Assembly: GCA_023238725.1 (NCBI GenBank)
Contig: CM041548.1
Span: 18,435,752 to 18,499,751 of the forward strand
Direction of reading: 5' to 3'
DNA length: 64,000 bases
DNA from: Scortum barcoo
Lineage: Eukaryota > Chordata > Actinopteri > Centrarchiformes > Terapontidae
A program made the translations under genes and the position numbers. This document shows, one piece after another, positions 47,201 to 60,670 of the stretch (positions are counted from its first letter, which is position 1; the number at the start of each line of letters is the position of its first letter). The notes below the pieces were generated by a model. That model was not told where the DNA came from, searched no databases, and saw only the letters and a program-made list of their open reading frames with translations.

Positions 47201-49264
47201 AAGCACATGCAAACAAATAACCCATCAAACCGTGGATAAAGGTTAAACAAATGATGAAGCACCAACAGGAGAGGGATCTCCTCTGAAGAACAGACAGACA
47301 TGCAGCAATCTCACAGTTTGCAGAGGAACAGAATGAGATTAATAAGGAAATAAACTACATATAATTTATATAAGATACATAATAAAGGATAAAGCTGTCA
47401 ATATCCTGTCTGATTTCACTCACTGTGAAACAAAACCCCACTATAACCAAGCCCTTCATAAGATGTGTTGACAGTTTCCACCCACCTGCTTTATGTGCAT
47501 TTTCAATTGGTGGAAAGAATGAAGAGGCCAGAAAATCTCTATGTATTGCAAGTGTTTTTTTACACTTGACTGGTGTGGAAAAGTTGGTAAAAGCAGTGTG
47601 ATTATTTTTTTCTATGGAAACAGGCTTATAATTATATATAAGCATGTGACTTAAACGTCTACTGAAGAGACCAAAAATAGTGCCAGATTAATCAAAAGTT
47701 TGTTTAAAATTTACGTTATTTGAGTGGAAACCTAGCTAATAAAAAATATACAACATCACCAGACTTTTCTTTTAAATGCAGTAAGTAATAACGATTGAAT
47801 TACTTTCAAATTGAAGACCAGTTTGGCGTGTTTACATGGTGGATATTAATTAATAACATTTTTAGCATTTGCAGCTGAATGTGCGTGAATGAAACGAGGA
47901 TCTGAAGTTTGTCTTCGCAGGTTCAAAAGACTTTATTATTAGACAGCTGCAGCATCGTCAGAAATCTTTCAGAAATAACCAAATGAAACCCACATACAGT
48001 AAAATATATCTCTTAAATATATCTCTTAAATCTATTGGTTCTCCAGAGATTTCATTAGCGCGCCCTCACAAACAAACATCCCTCTTCCCGCTCAAAGCGT
48101 AACGCGGCCTCCTCGCCGTTTGTGCACATAACGAGATGAAATGTGGTCTCGGTAAGTGGGTGAAGGCGGGATGTGGGCTCGGTTCAGCAGCAGTAAAAGC
48201 CTCGGGGGAGCTTTGTGCACGCAGGTTATATCAGGTCAGGATTGGAGCTGGATACCCTGCAGCGGCCGGCCGAGTTGGTATCCTGCCCCGTTTTCATTCC
48301 AGCAGTCTGCTCAGGGACCAGCTCTGGTGGAATTGGTTTAGCCCCAGGTAGCGGTGGATGAGGAATCCATATTTTCAGCTAAGTAGGGAAATAACCTCAA
48401 CATCAGTGGTAGAAAACCAGACATGTATGGCTCAGAGACAAAAGGTTGGCTGTTTTTGCTCCTTTTGTGTCGTTTTATGCAGGAAATAGCTTTTTCATCT
48501 AAAAAAAAAAAGGGGGGGATTATTTTAAAGTAGCTGAGCTGAAATTATACCGACCAAATGGCGCAAGATTTAAATTTCCAAACGCTTTATTTCATGCAAG
48601 AATAACACAACAAAAACACTATTTCCCAGGATCACATCACATGCCTGACTCAAGCCCCAGTTGTTTCGTCCATGTCTTGGAATATGAATTGATTTACAGT
48701 GAGGGACATTTTTCACCCACATTAAAACTCACAGCTGCTCCCCCGAGCCAGAGGAATACAAATATAAACATCACTTAAAGTTCCTGGGCCCAGATGAACT
48801 CAATAGCAAAAACAAATGGCTGGTTAAGTCAGGCAGCGAGCCCTGCGCACATTCTTTCACCAAATGGGTTTTTCATCTGCTGGGGAGAGTTTTTTTTTGT
48901 CTCTTCTTCAGCATCTGTTGCTCAGAAATCTGAACACAGCATCAATCTGAGGTGGCAAAAGTTTCTGGAAATGTTTCTGTCATGTGAGGGTGCAGAAACC
49001 TGACGGGCATTAGTTCTGTAATGTCATAAAGGAAAAACATTAGAAAAATGTGAATGTGGTGACTTATTATAAAAGCTTTTTTTCAGATTTTGGGAAGGAT
49101 TCAAAATAAAAAAAAAGGAGGATATAAAAACAGACTGTGAACCACACTGGAAACATTTATTTTATAACAAAAACATTTCAGTCACAGACCTTCATCAGGC
49201 TTCAAACTCACAATATGAACCATATTTATACTCGAGCTAGATCTCTGCCAAGTCCAGTGGTGAA
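44251..49264. other. Intergenic DNA, 44.3-49.3 kb
   Basis: No gene is recognised in 5 kb. A short end-piece of the AAGTACT family (GATCGAAATACTTCTTCCATC) is at about 45048-45068. A 13-bp direct repeat AAATATATCTCTT is at about 48002-48028. The segment 46370-46560 is unique, with an 8-bp inverted repeat GCAGAATT...AATTCTGC. Confidence 0.4.
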
Positions 49265-49655
49265 TATTTATTCAAGTACTAAAGAACAATTCTGATGTGC
49301 CTATATTTTACATTAGTACTTCCATTTTCTGTAACTTTACTGCTACATTACATTTCAGAGAGAAATATTTTACTTTTCACTCCTCCACATGTATTTACAG
49401 CTACTGATAGTTACAAGCTACTTTGGAGCCAGATTATTCATTCAAAGTGTAATAAATCTAATAGTAATCTAAAATTCTAATAAATTATTTTTTTTAATTA
49501 AGCTTTACCGCCTGCAACATTACTGATGTTTACACATGAATGCATCACTAATTATGATCCAGTGATATGGGCCTTTCTGAAAAATGAGTACTTGTCTGTG
49601 ACTTTAACTTATTTCGGATGCAGAGTCAGAGAGTACTTGTTCCTCCATTGGTCAA
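49265..49655 (-). repeat. 'AAGTACTTTTACT' family copy
   Basis: ATTCAAGTACTAAAGAAC, GTAACTTTACTGCTACATTA, CATTTCAGAGAGAAATATTT, CAGCTACTGATAGTTACAAG, CTGCAACATTACTGATG and ATGCATCACTAATTATGATC follow the family order on the minus strand. Confidence 0.7.
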
Positions 49656-51542
49656 ATCATAAACACCGGACCAGGAACTGATCGAAAGCAATGTATCTTA
49701 GCATGAACTGATTATGGGAGAAACCAGTATGTAGCATACAAAATACAAAACATTTATCAACAGAAGAGGTTCAAATAAAGAAGAGGATGAAACAGTAAGC
49801 TCATCAGTGATTGAAATTATTTTGGAAATGATGTGAATCAACTGTATTTTCAGGCATTTTTGATTTATGCAGCAGTTTAGATGCAGGCAGCTCAATTATT
49901 GGTGGGTAATGTGCATGCAGCTGTGTACATGCATTGTTTAAATATCTTTTCAGACACTCTCAAAGGCCTGTAAGCACTCCTAACTAGTTAAGGAGCTGAT
50001 GGAGGACCTGCTGATGAGTTTCTTTCTGAAGCTGTAAAAAGCTGCTAGATTCAGATATAAAGTATTTTGCGGAGCAGCAACATTACCCACGCCTGCAGAA
50101 GCGAGATATATTCAATCTGAAGGCCGTGAGTAACTACTGTATGTGTGGCTGCCTTCATTCAGATTGACTCTGACTGCACGGGGGGACGTGGCATTGAGAC
50201 GAAACCGCTCCGGATGGCCAAGAGCAGAAACTGGATCGAACTGCGGACCACAGTGTGTGTGTGTGTGTGTTATTAAAAGAGAGCCAGAGAGCAGACAGAG
50301 GACTTTCAGGTGATGGTGGACGTGTTGGAGGTCTTCAGCCGACTGACTTTCTAAATATAAATCTCAGCCATCTTGAGACATGTTTTGTATCTGTGCAGTT
50401 GTTGACACTGAGGTTTCCTTGCTGGAACATCAGATTGATTATTGTGCAGTCACAACAGTCATTGCCTTGTGGTAAACATCTGTTTTGTATGCTGGCTAAT
50501 GTGCCGGTGGCTTGTAGATGGATGATTTCATGGCAGTCACTTGTGCAAAAAAACAGAAAGGGGTCAGAAAGGGAACATACATAAAATATCTTCTTTAAGT
50601 AAAACTCGGAAACAGGGTATTAATTTCCTTGTAGTCACAGTTTAAAGTTAGTTGGCTTGTGAGCTTTCTAACAAAACCAGTGAGGGGGCAGGGGGGTAGG
50701 TGACACGCAACAAAGATAAAACAGGAGACAAGAGGAAAAACTTAAATAAAAAATAAAACCACGTTCTGTATTGTGCTCGCTGACTTCTGTTTCCCTGGTT
50801 TAGTTTATGAGATTAAGATTGTGTGGATGAGATCAGTTATTGTTGTAAGTCAAGTTAAGAAATGGAAAAAAAAAACCTTAAATGTGTATATTTCTTTCAT
50901 CCTTGTAAAAAAAAACATGAGGTTAGCTTCTGTTTCAACTGAAAATGATGCTATAAAGGGGGATAAATAAAACAGATTTACTCGTCTTCACATGAAATCA
51001 GCTAACATGAACATAGTAATATGTTCAGAAAAGAAATGTAAATGAATGCGTGTTTCCATTCACTAACATTAAGCGAGTGTTAGGATTTGTTCGTTGAGAT
51101 AAACAGCTCTTGGTGCTAATACTGCAATCGACTGCCATCAAACCATTGCAGAAGAAGACGACACAACAAGATGATGTACAGTAATTTAATGAGCACCAGA
51201 CAAACTTTAATTTCACTCTGTCGCATTTCGCTTTTATTAAGTTTTCCACCTGAGCCAAGCATGAAAAAAAATGAGATTTTGAATTAAAAAAAAAAAAAAA
51301 ACCTTCGTCCACTTTGGGTTTTTCATGTACAAACTAAAATGTGTATAAAAATTTGTGGATAGAAACACGCCTACTGTCAGGTTGAATTAAACTAAACCAG
51401 CACGTCCCAGTTTAGCTAAATGCAAGTATCTGCATTATTCCCATCTGTAGTATTTTCATACTACTTTGTATTTGTTTTCAGCTAACTTTCTTTTTCAATT
51501 TTTAGCCCAATTATATGTGTGTGGTTTTAGGACTGTTAATGT
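49656..51542. other. Intergenic DNA, 49.7-51.5 kb
   Basis: Simple tracts only: (GT)n at 50252-50270 and a long A run at 51284-51300. I see no gene or assignable repeat. Confidence 0.4.
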
Positions 51543-51845
51543 TGGTCTGTTAGTCAGCCAGGCCGCCAATTAGGTCCAGACTGAAATATCTCAACACATA
51601 CAGGAAGAGTCACCCTAAAATTTACTCAAATGACACCTACTGCTGTCAGATAATGAATCCAAACAATGCTGACCTTACTACATTTCTGTGTTTTTAGTAA
51701 AATAATTATACAGTTATTAGTATGTTTGCACATTTGAGCATGCTAAGCATTAAACTAAGAGGTAAACATTATACCTGCTGCAATGATCATCAGCTCTAGT
51801 ATTTAGCTCAGAGTGCCTAAGCCTCTCAGAGATGCTGTCATGCTC
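51543..51845 (-). repeat. 'GTTGAGATATTTC' family, minus copy
   Basis: GGTCCAGACTGAAATATCTC (about 51574), GAGCATGCTAAGCATTAAAC, GGTAAACATTATACCTGCTG, GCTCTAGTATTTAGCTCAGA and GCCTAAGCCTCTCAGAGATG (about 51817) match the family in reverse orientation. The middle is reshaped or deleted. Confidence 0.7.
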
Positions 51846-53189
51846 TTCAGAGATATCTCAGGTAGTGCCAGACGTGCTTTCAAAGCCTCCACTCCTACAG
51901 CTCGTTGATGTAATCTGTTTGTTTCCACTTCACGTTGAACTGACGCAGCGTCATTATTACCAGAGCTGTCCCTCATTTCACCGCGCCTCATCATGTCTCC
52001 TCCGCCCACGGCCAGATGTAAGCCAAACCCTCGCTTTACTTTTCAGCCGCAGATCCCGGGCAGAGCTCCGTGTCCTGACAACGGCAACCAGAAAGCAATC
52101 AGGCCCCCGTTCTCAGGAGCCACAATTAGATTTGTAGCGTTTGCGCTCCAGACTTGGTGTTGAGCAATCCGCCTGCCTAGACTACACCCTGCTATGAGTT
52201 CATTAAGAAACTACCCACACTACACCCATTCATCTCAGTCAGCAGGGTATGCAGGAAACCAGAGCCCCATTTCCAACACAACCATACCAGAGACGCACAC
52301 TCACAAAGACCTCAGCACGGATGGTTTGCCTTGTATCACTGACTTTTCCTTCCTGTACATTCACATATTTGCTCAAGCTCTCCTGTATGATTGTGCTTTG
52401 TCTCGATTGTGCTTCGGTGGGATTGAGTTAAGAAAGCATTAACAGGCAGGTATGAAAACAAGCGAGCGAAGCCTCAGTGAACACGAGAAGTGCCGGTTGA
52501 ATAAAGCAGGGGGGGGAGAAAAGGTTAATGTGTGCAGTGCGGCCTGAAGACGCTAAAAGTAGGTCACTTGGCAGGGGGCTGTTTGTCTGGCAACAAAAAA
52601 GGTGAATAACAGGACTGGAGGTGGAGGCAAAGGTCAGGAATCCCTCTTAAAATCACGTTTGTTTTCTGTGTGTTTTTATGCATATTTAAATGTGTGTGTG
52701 TGTGGACTCCAGAGTGCCATATTTCGAAAGCCGGAGGCACTGGCGGCCCTCAAACGTTGGGGGGGGGGTTGTTGCCTCGTTTAGATCCTTCACTTCCCAG
52801 AATTCCCACCCGCATCGCCCCTGCCCGCAGAGCACAAAAGGATGGATGGATCCTCTCCATAAATAACCAGCAGAGCAAAGCCAAAACCACTATGTTTTTC
52901 TCTCCATGCTTTGTTTCAAAGCCCCGGACGGCTCGCTGGAGAAAGTGGCTGTCCAAATGTGCTGGATCCATCACACGGGCAGATAAATCTCTGGCACACA
53001 TTTGGAATAAAGGAAAAATAAAAACTCTGAATTTTGTAGATAGAAGGAACGACAGCTGAAAATGAAAATTATCAGATCAGACCAACTTGTCTGCACATTA
53101 GATTATGAGCAGAATAATGTCCGAGCGTGTTGATATAATGTGTCTTGGAGGGTTTATGAAGAGTCTAATCATCTGACAGACTTTAAATC
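51846..53189. other. Intergenic DNA, 51.8-53.2 kb
   Basis: Unique-looking, GC-richer at 52000-52160 and 52780-52990. It has a short (GT)n at 52690-52703 and a G run at 52759-52768. No gene is recognised. Confidence 0.35.
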
Positions 53190-53420
53190 AGCGCTGAAAT
53201 GATTAGCCGACTAGTCCACTGACACAAAATTCATCAATTGTTCAGTCGTTAAAAGAAAAAATGAAATAAAATGAAATATTTGTTTCCTAAAATATGAGAA
53301 TTTACAGCTTTTGTCTCTTTTGTATTGTTTAAAATGATCATTTACGGACAGAACAAAACATTAAATATGTCTCTGTGAGCTTTGTGAACTTGTATATAGA
53401 GACCCAAAGCGTTCAAATAT
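53190..53420 (+). repeat. 'GATTAATCGATTA' family, degenerate copy
   Basis: GCTGAAATGATTAGCCGACTA, ATTCATCAATTGTTCAGTC, GAGAATTTACAGCTTTTGTC and ATCATTTACGGACAGAAC follow the order of the family at 2471-2750. The right terminus is not clear. Confidence 0.45.
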
Positions 53421-56400
53421 TAAACATATAGGTAGACTAATGAAATTAATAAATGAATCATTAAATGAATAATACACATAGTGCACAAATACATCCTCAT
53501 TCATAGCAATGAAAGAGCCAATAATATGACATGATTGTCTTGACTGACAGTTATTTAGAAAAAAATCATTTCAATATCATTTTGAAATGAAGAAGCTCTG
53601 CAGGGGAGCACTGCCTCTCATTTTTCCTTTTTCAGGTAATAGATTTCTTATTTTTACTGTAATATTTGGGTAGTTTAGTTATTTTGACCCACCCTTTCTT
53701 TGAGGATAAAGCTGCTGTCATCAATATTTCATATCACAGTGAATCAGATGAATGTATATAATCGTAAAGGGTTGACTTGTGGTGATGAACCAACAGAGGA
53801 TTATCCCTTAACTCTGCAGCTCCTCTCGGCTCTATGAAGCATTTTAGCTCATTGTTTTGGTTTTACGGCCCACAATTTTACTGTTTTGTTCACTCTCACT
53901 GCTCTCATCAGTGTTGTTTACAGCAGAACAAACAGGAGCTAAAAGGAGAGTAAATATCAGAGTTAAATTTAGGTGAACAGAACAATGACGCCAAGCAAAT
54001 GTGCTGCTGTGAGTCTGCTGGATGTATAAATAACAGCAATAAAAGATTCATCAACTCAACTCCTCATGTTCTTCATCTGCTTCCATGTTTCTCTCTGCAA
54101 TGTCCTCTAGACCAACCTGTGGTCGCGGCATTTATTAATCAGAACAATAATGATAAATAATGGTCAGTTGCAGCCCTTCTCTAAATGACACACAAAAGAC
54201 TTACACTCAAAGGCTCCCTCATCGTCTCAGGCTCGGCTTAAAGTGTCTCATTTCACTCCCACAACGATGCAGCTTTAAAGCACCCTGGGATTAGTGGCCT
54301 GATTAAAGCTGCGTGCGCTCACACATCCCCGCAACACACACCGCATACAGTAAACACACATGCTCGCAGTGCCACACACACAAACACACACTCTCCAATC
54401 AGACGTGTAGCGGAGGGGGTCAATGCGCTCAGTCTGTCACCTTGCCAACTGGAGGTCTTATCGCCAAGCCAGGCGCGGGAGCATCTCGCAGCAGAAATGT
54501 GAGCGTCAACACAGCACATCACAGGCTTCATCACCCCCGATCGATCACAGCCCAGACTATAAATCCCAGACCGGTGGTTCCCCACAGAACCTTTTAGCGT
54601 GTTTCTGCTGCAAGGTTTTAATCCTGATTTTCCACTTGCAGACAGTTTTTGGAGATTGTCCAATCAGCGCTCGTTTGCACAGGCGACGATCGTTATGTGG
54701 GAATTTTTAAATACGTGATCTGAGTGATGCACCGGTGTAATGCAGACGGCCAAGAAATATCTAGCAGGTAAAATATCTGGACCTGTCTGCAAGTCCAAAT
54801 CCTGTACTGTGAAATTTGTTAAAACCGGCAATGACAACAACATTAGCAAGCACACGGTGAGAAACAAATAAAGCAAAATCCATATCTGAAGGAAAGATTT
54901 CCTTTTTCACGCGTAGCCTCATGACTCAAGCCTCAGACCGAGATTCCTCGAATTGAAATGTGTTGTTACACGTTACCCATCTGATCACTCACGTAATGTG
55001 ATCAGTACAGAAATCTGATGACTTTCAAAGTTGTAAAGTTTGTAGGCGTCACTCCAGATCAACTCTTGTTCCTTCGCCGACGCCAGCCATCATGTTCGAG
55101 TGTGTTGATTTTTAACTGGATGTTGTTCAACTCTGTTAAAATTGAATTGTTAGTATTATTTGCATTCAAATAAAATTTCAGTGTTTAGGTTGGTTTGGTC
55201 AAGTATGCATTTATAATACTACCACCTTACCTTACCTTAACTTTAGCTAACTAATTCAACATTTTAGTCTTTACCCATTTCTCCATTTACATTACTTTTA
55301 GCTGAAGGTTTCCACTCTTTGTCCATCACTTTAGCAAACTGTTTCCATCATAGCTAACAATTGTCAACATTTCAGCTGTTTATTCATTTCTTATACGTTA
55401 AGTTCTTATTAATGCATTCAGTTTCAAACAGTTTCAACCTCTCTTGCTTGCTAACTTTTTATATATTAAGGCCCATGGTCAACATCACTCTGTGCATGTT
55501 GTTCTGTGTTTTACTGAACATCCAACACGTGGCTACTTGTTAGAGTTAATACTGAAAATAAAGGGAAACACTTCATGCTTGATCATCTTTACAAAATTTG
55601 TTCATGTGTGCGAGATGTGTTTGTAGATATTCCACAATATTCCAACAAGTTTACCTCCCCCTTAATGTCTGACTGAAGGTTTTGCTGTGCAGTACGCTGA
55701 CATTGCGCTAAAAAGTGTTGCTGTGGATTGAGTGACATATAAACAGGCTCATAGGTCAGTGGAGTGGATGATTGGGAGCCAGGCGGGAGCTTATACCGTG
55801 TCAATACTGCATGTGTGACCTTGATATCCTTGCATTTTAAGTGTAAAATAGGTATATTTCACCTCTCTTGTTTCCATTAATAAAGCTGGGCTGTATGCAG
55901 GGATCTGTATGTCGTCTGAATTTTAAAACTGCTCTTGACACTGAGGCATTATCCTGCAGTAGCTGGTGACAGAATGATGAACAGTTGGCTCTGCAGCAGA
56001 ATACAAGACCAATCCAGAGGCAAATTACTCACAGGGGAAGGTGTGCCCGGGCAATGTACATTGAATGAACAAGTGAGAGGGGTAAAAAAAAAAAAAAAAA
56101 CAGAGTGAACATTGAACTCTGGATTTTAAAAGATGGCCTTGGCGCCCAGTTAAGAGTAATTCAGAGTGAGCGTTTACGTGTGCAGCACAATCTAAGGCTA
56201 ATATAGACTTTTATGGCCTTGTTTTCCAGCGACCGTGGATCACTTATATCACTGCCAAGTTGAAGGCCAAATCAAGCAAAGCCTTCAGCCGCGTACAAGG
56301 AGCTATTCAGGTCATTGAAATACAACTGTGACAATCAGACGTAAATGAAACCCTTCATGTTCATGAGGTTGGTCAAACTGGAGCCTCGGAGCGGTTGCTA

Positions 56401-56719
56401 AAGGCTACAGAGCTATAGTGCTGCGACTGTTTCCTCCGATCTGTGGTTGATTCAGCTAATGATGCAGAAGGGAATCAATCTGCTGTAATGTTCGAGCTGT
56501 GTGACTGAGGACATTAAGCACAGAGCATAATGTTTGCGAGAGCGGTTTTTGGACTTGGAAATGTGACGACTTAAGAAGACTGATGTCAGTTTGGGATCAT
56601 TGTGTCGGTTCGACCAAAGTTCACTCTTGAGTCGGAAATCACAAATCATTTCAATCCGATCATTTCATCCAGTTACAAAGATTTGTTGTCATCGGATCTG
56701 TACAAAAGGTTGTTTGTTG
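53421..56719. other. Intergenic DNA, 53.4-56.7 kb
   Basis: It holds a degenerate CA-rich tract (54309-54395), a TTAGCTAACTAATTCAAC-type low-complexity repeat at about 55240-55460, and an A run at 56083-56099. The piece 54480-54720 is unique and CpG-richer. No gene is recognised. Confidence 0.4.
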
Positions 56720-57285
56720 TTTTCAAAGGAAAACATTTTGGGAAACTCACTTTCTTTTTTATAGTTAGATCACAGAAAACATATCGTTATCTCCCTTTAT
56801 TTCTCCATTTAATCAGGTAAATTAACTCATTATCACCAGAAAACTAGCTTTGGTATCTCTGGATAATAAAATAATTAAACTGTGATAACAGCAATAAAAA
56901 AATAATGGCAAGCACGACTGCTCTTGACTTCTGTACATTTACATGTCTGGAGGTATAGGTATGGAGCTGGAACAAGGAAACAACTATTCTAGCTTAGCAT
57001 AAAGACATAAAGACAGATAAGATGGAGACCGAAAAACAAAAATTCTTGTTTTCACATTTTTGTTTGTGTATGGATTAAAAAAGGTTAAAAGATTAAAAAA
57101 ATGTAATCCAGTAAGCTTGATTAGCAGGTAGGCATATTGAGAGAGAGAGAGAGCTAGGCTAGCTGTTTCCCCCCATTTCTAGTCTTTATGCTAAGCTAGG
57201 CTAACCATCTCCCTCTCCTGCTCCTCCTCATCCAAATTTCAGAAAGAAAGTTTATTTCTCCAATATTTAACTAATTCTTTAAGCT
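56720..57285 (+). mobile_element. MITE-like element with long imperfect inverted ends
   Basis: The left end AAAGGAAAACATTTTGGGAA...CTCACTTTCTTT (56727-56759) is mirrored by the right end AGAAAGAAAG...TATTTAACTAATTCTTTA (57241-57281). Both fit the fish element whose ends read 'AAAGGAATAGTTCGACATTTTGGGAAATACGCTTATTCGCTTTCTTGC'-like words in inverted orientation. An inner inverted pair, TAGCTTAGCATAAAGAC (56990-57006) and GTCTTTATGCTAAGCTA (57184-57200), is perfect over 17 bp. A (GA)n tract lies at 57139-57151. No transposase is present. Confidence 0.65.
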
Positions 57286-57785
57286 AACCTTCACATCATT
57301 GTTCAAATGCACAACATGAAGTGTTTGTGTAGTGTTATAGTACTATTTTAGAAAAAATGGAAAACCTATACAATACTATATCATTGAAAGAAACCTTGTG
57401 ACTGTCAGAAACAATCCAAAATCCATTTCCTAAGTCTAATGCTGAGATTTCAACCACGACGTAACTTACTGCCAATGTCTCAGTTGAGTTAAAGAACATT
57501 TTGTTAGAGATTAAAATAAATACCCCAGGCGAGGTGAGATGACCTAAGTAGAGGGCAGCGGTTTGTCAGAAGTACTGAGACTTTACCAGAAGAGGAAAAG
57601 TAAACAGTAAGAGTGAAGACCAGACTTGTCCCAGTTGCATAATTTCAAACCTCATGTTGTCTTTTCCTTTCTGTCTCAGGTACGTGGATGTTAGTTTTGG
57701 TTTTATGTGTCCAGATTTTCAGATGTATTCCAATTAAAAGGTTGGTTTACCTTAAAAAGTTTTACCTCATCTCCAGTAGTGGAAT

Positions 57786-57925
57786 CGCTTTAGTTTTAGT
57801 TTTAGTTTTAATCGCTTCAGTTTTATCGTTTTAGTTTTAATCGCTTCAGTTTTAGTTTTAGTTTTAATCGCTTTAGTTTTAGTTTTAGTTTTAATCGTTT
57901 AGTTTTAGTTTTAGTTTTAAGTGGC
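57786..57925 (+). repeat. 27-bp higher-order repeat built on TTTTAG
   Basis: The full unit is CGCTTTAG followed by TTTTAG twice and TTTTAAT (27 bp). Full units occur at the start, middle and end of the block, with shortened units (CGCTTCAGTTTTAT and CGTTTTAGTTTTAAT) between them. It is thus a hexamer array reorganised into a second-level tandem array. Confidence 0.8.
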
Positions 57926-60309
57926 CGGCTTCTCAGACGCATGTTTTTGACTTTCTACCTCCACCCACAATACAATGAAGGCGAATGAGGTTTGGTTTTT
58001 CAGCAGAACTGATAAACCTCCAGTGCCAATGTGCCGGTACTGATGCAAGAAGTTGTGGATCATTAAGGTCTAGCGGACAGGGTGGTGGCCCCTCTTACTT
58101 ACACGCAGGAGTTCATGTGCTTTCATGTCTTTGTATTAGCCATGACCACAATCTCCTCATGATCAAATGTTTGGCTCTGCTCGACTTTAACCATGCCCCA
58201 ACCAGTTAGTTTGCCACAACACAAACCTAACCTTAACCATGCCACGGTTGCTATGAACACATGAGGTAGAAAGAGGATTTAAAAGACCGTTTAAACAGCT
58301 TTCAGTAAAAATAAAAACACATTGAAGTCTGAGGATTATCAGAATGATGAGATATTCCATTCACATCCCTTGTAATTTTGAAAATATAAATAAAAGCTCA
58401 ACCTCTCTGCAGGCCTGGATAGTTTGAGACATGAGTGGGAAAATGTCTCTATGGTATTTAGGGCCTTTGAGACGTAACTTCTCAAACCTTTGGGTACAAA
58501 TGGCAGAAAAACATCACGACCCCAACTGAGTGTCAGACTCATATTTTCTCACTCCTCTGTCTTGTGTGTTTTGCGCATTCCTCTCCGCCGCTGCCCGGCC
58601 ACAAGGCTGCACGAGGTCACAGGGCACAAAGAGGGAGACACTGAGGACGAGTGGGGGGCCTCGCCTGTCTGAGGAAGGAAGGCAACAAGAAGGGTGGTTG
58701 GATGACGGGGGGAGGGGTCCCATAAATCTGCCTGTGCTGGTTTGCGAGAGTTTGAGGGATTCACAGGCTGCAGAGAGGGGCCACCTCGGCACAGAGGAGC
58801 TGTTGTCGGGCTGCTTCTCCGCCACCGGCACCTCCTGCTTCTGTCCATCCGGCGAAACAGCAAATGAGGGTCCCCCTGCTTCAGGCAACCGAGCCCTGTG
58901 ATCTCCACTTATGGAAGACGTATGGCTGCTCTGCCCCCTGTTAAACCTGGGGTCAGTGCTGCAGGGGCACTTATGCAACCCAAACATCAGAGACACCTGG
59001 CCGAGATGAAAGGCGGGTGGCTCATTTTCCACTCGCAGCCATTACCGGATATTTCCGCGCTGAAATGTGCCATAATAAAACACTGAAAGACCTCTCTGCA
59101 CCTCTAAAGCCTGGAGGCCTATTTTTTTCTGCTTGTGTAATACAGTAGGTGTGAGACCACAAGTACTGCGGCTGTGGTGGCAGTTGTCATGGCGACTGGG
59201 ACTCGCCCAGCCTGAGCACTAGATGCCAGTACAAATCTTCCCCTCGGTCAGTGATTGTTTGACTTTGGCCGCTGAGATTCAAAAGGAGGATTTTGGGGCT
59301 GTAACTCAAGCTTGCAAAAGGAGCTCTCCGAATCTTTCATTTCTACCGACGGCGGGCTGATAATGCGCGTCGAGTTGAAACCAGCTGAAATGACGCGCCA
59401 CCAGAGAGCGGAGACTAATGGACTCATTCAATCCAGCCAAATGTTGTGAAGATGGGGATAAACAGCCCTTTTCTTGGCTTATTTCAAGCTGTTTTCTTCC
59501 AAAGCGCTGATATAAACAGATGGGAAAATGGGTCGTGTTTGTCATAGGAAACAGGTGCTCACATGCACATAATCACATGCCATACACAGAAAAGAATAGC
59601 CCCCCGTACCCACTTGTGGCCCAGAGAATGGGCTCCAGCTGGGCACGGTGTATATTACACAAACGAGTGTTTTGAGCGCCCTTACAGGAGGCATTCATCT
59701 GAGGATATGACTGTTCGCGGGGGGACAATGAGAGCCGATGGGGTCTGTGATTGTGATAAATGAGCTGACGCAAATTAGAGCATTCGGAAACACATGAGAG
59801 GGAGGCTAATTACAGGAGATCTCTGCCCCCTTTAAGAGCTGCACAGAGAGCAGTTTCAGTAACAAACAGGCAGACCCACATCACCCCGTATGTGTGTGCA
59901 AAATAGAAATAACTTCTGTTGGTTTTTCTGGGGATGTGAGATGCAGATCTTGAGTTTAAATACTTTGCAGAGATGAACCAAGGAGGTGTTAGCAGGGTGA
60001 TGCAGAGAAGGCGAAGGCTTTTGGTCACTTTATCACAGATCAGCCTGGGTGTTTCTTGTCACCTCGATCAGATGCTGACTGAACGTACAGAGGTCACATC
60101 TCTTGCTATCATCTGCACTCGAGTCGGGGTGAGCACTAAACCCAAAAACTAATACCCTAAAAATAACCTTTTGATATAAAGGTATCTTTATGGTTGAATC
60201 AGGAATTTATTAGGAACTGTATTTTGTATTGTACAGAGACTGAGATTGTTTTGATTTATGTTTTATGATGATTGTAAGAAACACCTCAAAGGTATGCATT
60301 ATTAATCAA
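57926..60309. other. Intergenic unique DNA upstream of nedd9, 57.9-60.3 kb
   Basis: This 2.4-kb stretch holds almost no recognisable repeat and is GC-richer at 58560-59100, where open frames of 119-172 codons appear on both strands. I do not recognise any of these frames and judge them a composition effect. The segment 59690-59830 carries homeodomain (CTAATTACAGG) and MAF/AP-1-like (GAGCTGACGCAAATTAG) words. The absence of repeats so close to a developmental gene's promoter makes regulatory content plausible. Confidence 0.35.
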
Positions 60310-60670
60310 TGATGGAAGCTACTTTTACTCACTTTAACTTAAGTGAAAATGGTAATACTGCAATGATAAAATACTCTGTTACAAGTAACAGTCCTGCTGT
60401 CTTACAAAAGTGAAAGTACACAAATCAAACTATACTTGAAGTACCAAAAGTGAAAGTACTTTCAATGCAGCATGGTCCATTTCAGAATCATTTAGTATAT
60501 TATATTACTGGATTATAATTATTGATGAATCAGTGTTGCAGCTGGCAAAAATGAGAGTAATTTATTACTTTATAAGTATAAGTATTCATCTAAATCTACA
60601 AAATAACTAGTAACTAGAGTTGTCAAATAAATGGAGCAGAGTAAAAGCTACAATATGTTCAGGAGTTGAA
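60310..60670 (+). repeat. 'AAGTACTTTTACT' family copy, plus orientation
   Basis: GAAGCTACTTTTACTCAC, AAAATACTCTGTTACAAGTA, AGTACCAAAAGTGAAAGTAC, CATGGTCCATTTCAGAATCA, GGATTATAATTATTGATG, AATAACTAGTAACTAGAG and GTATAAAGAAGTATAAAATC give the family in its plus order, nearly complete. Confidence 0.8.

Noticed and set aside
58514..59032. Overlapping open frames of 172 and 119 codons on minus and 123 on plus.
   Set aside because: All three occupy the same GC-rich DNA, where stop codons are rarer, and none resembles a known protein. A composition effect is the simpler explanation.
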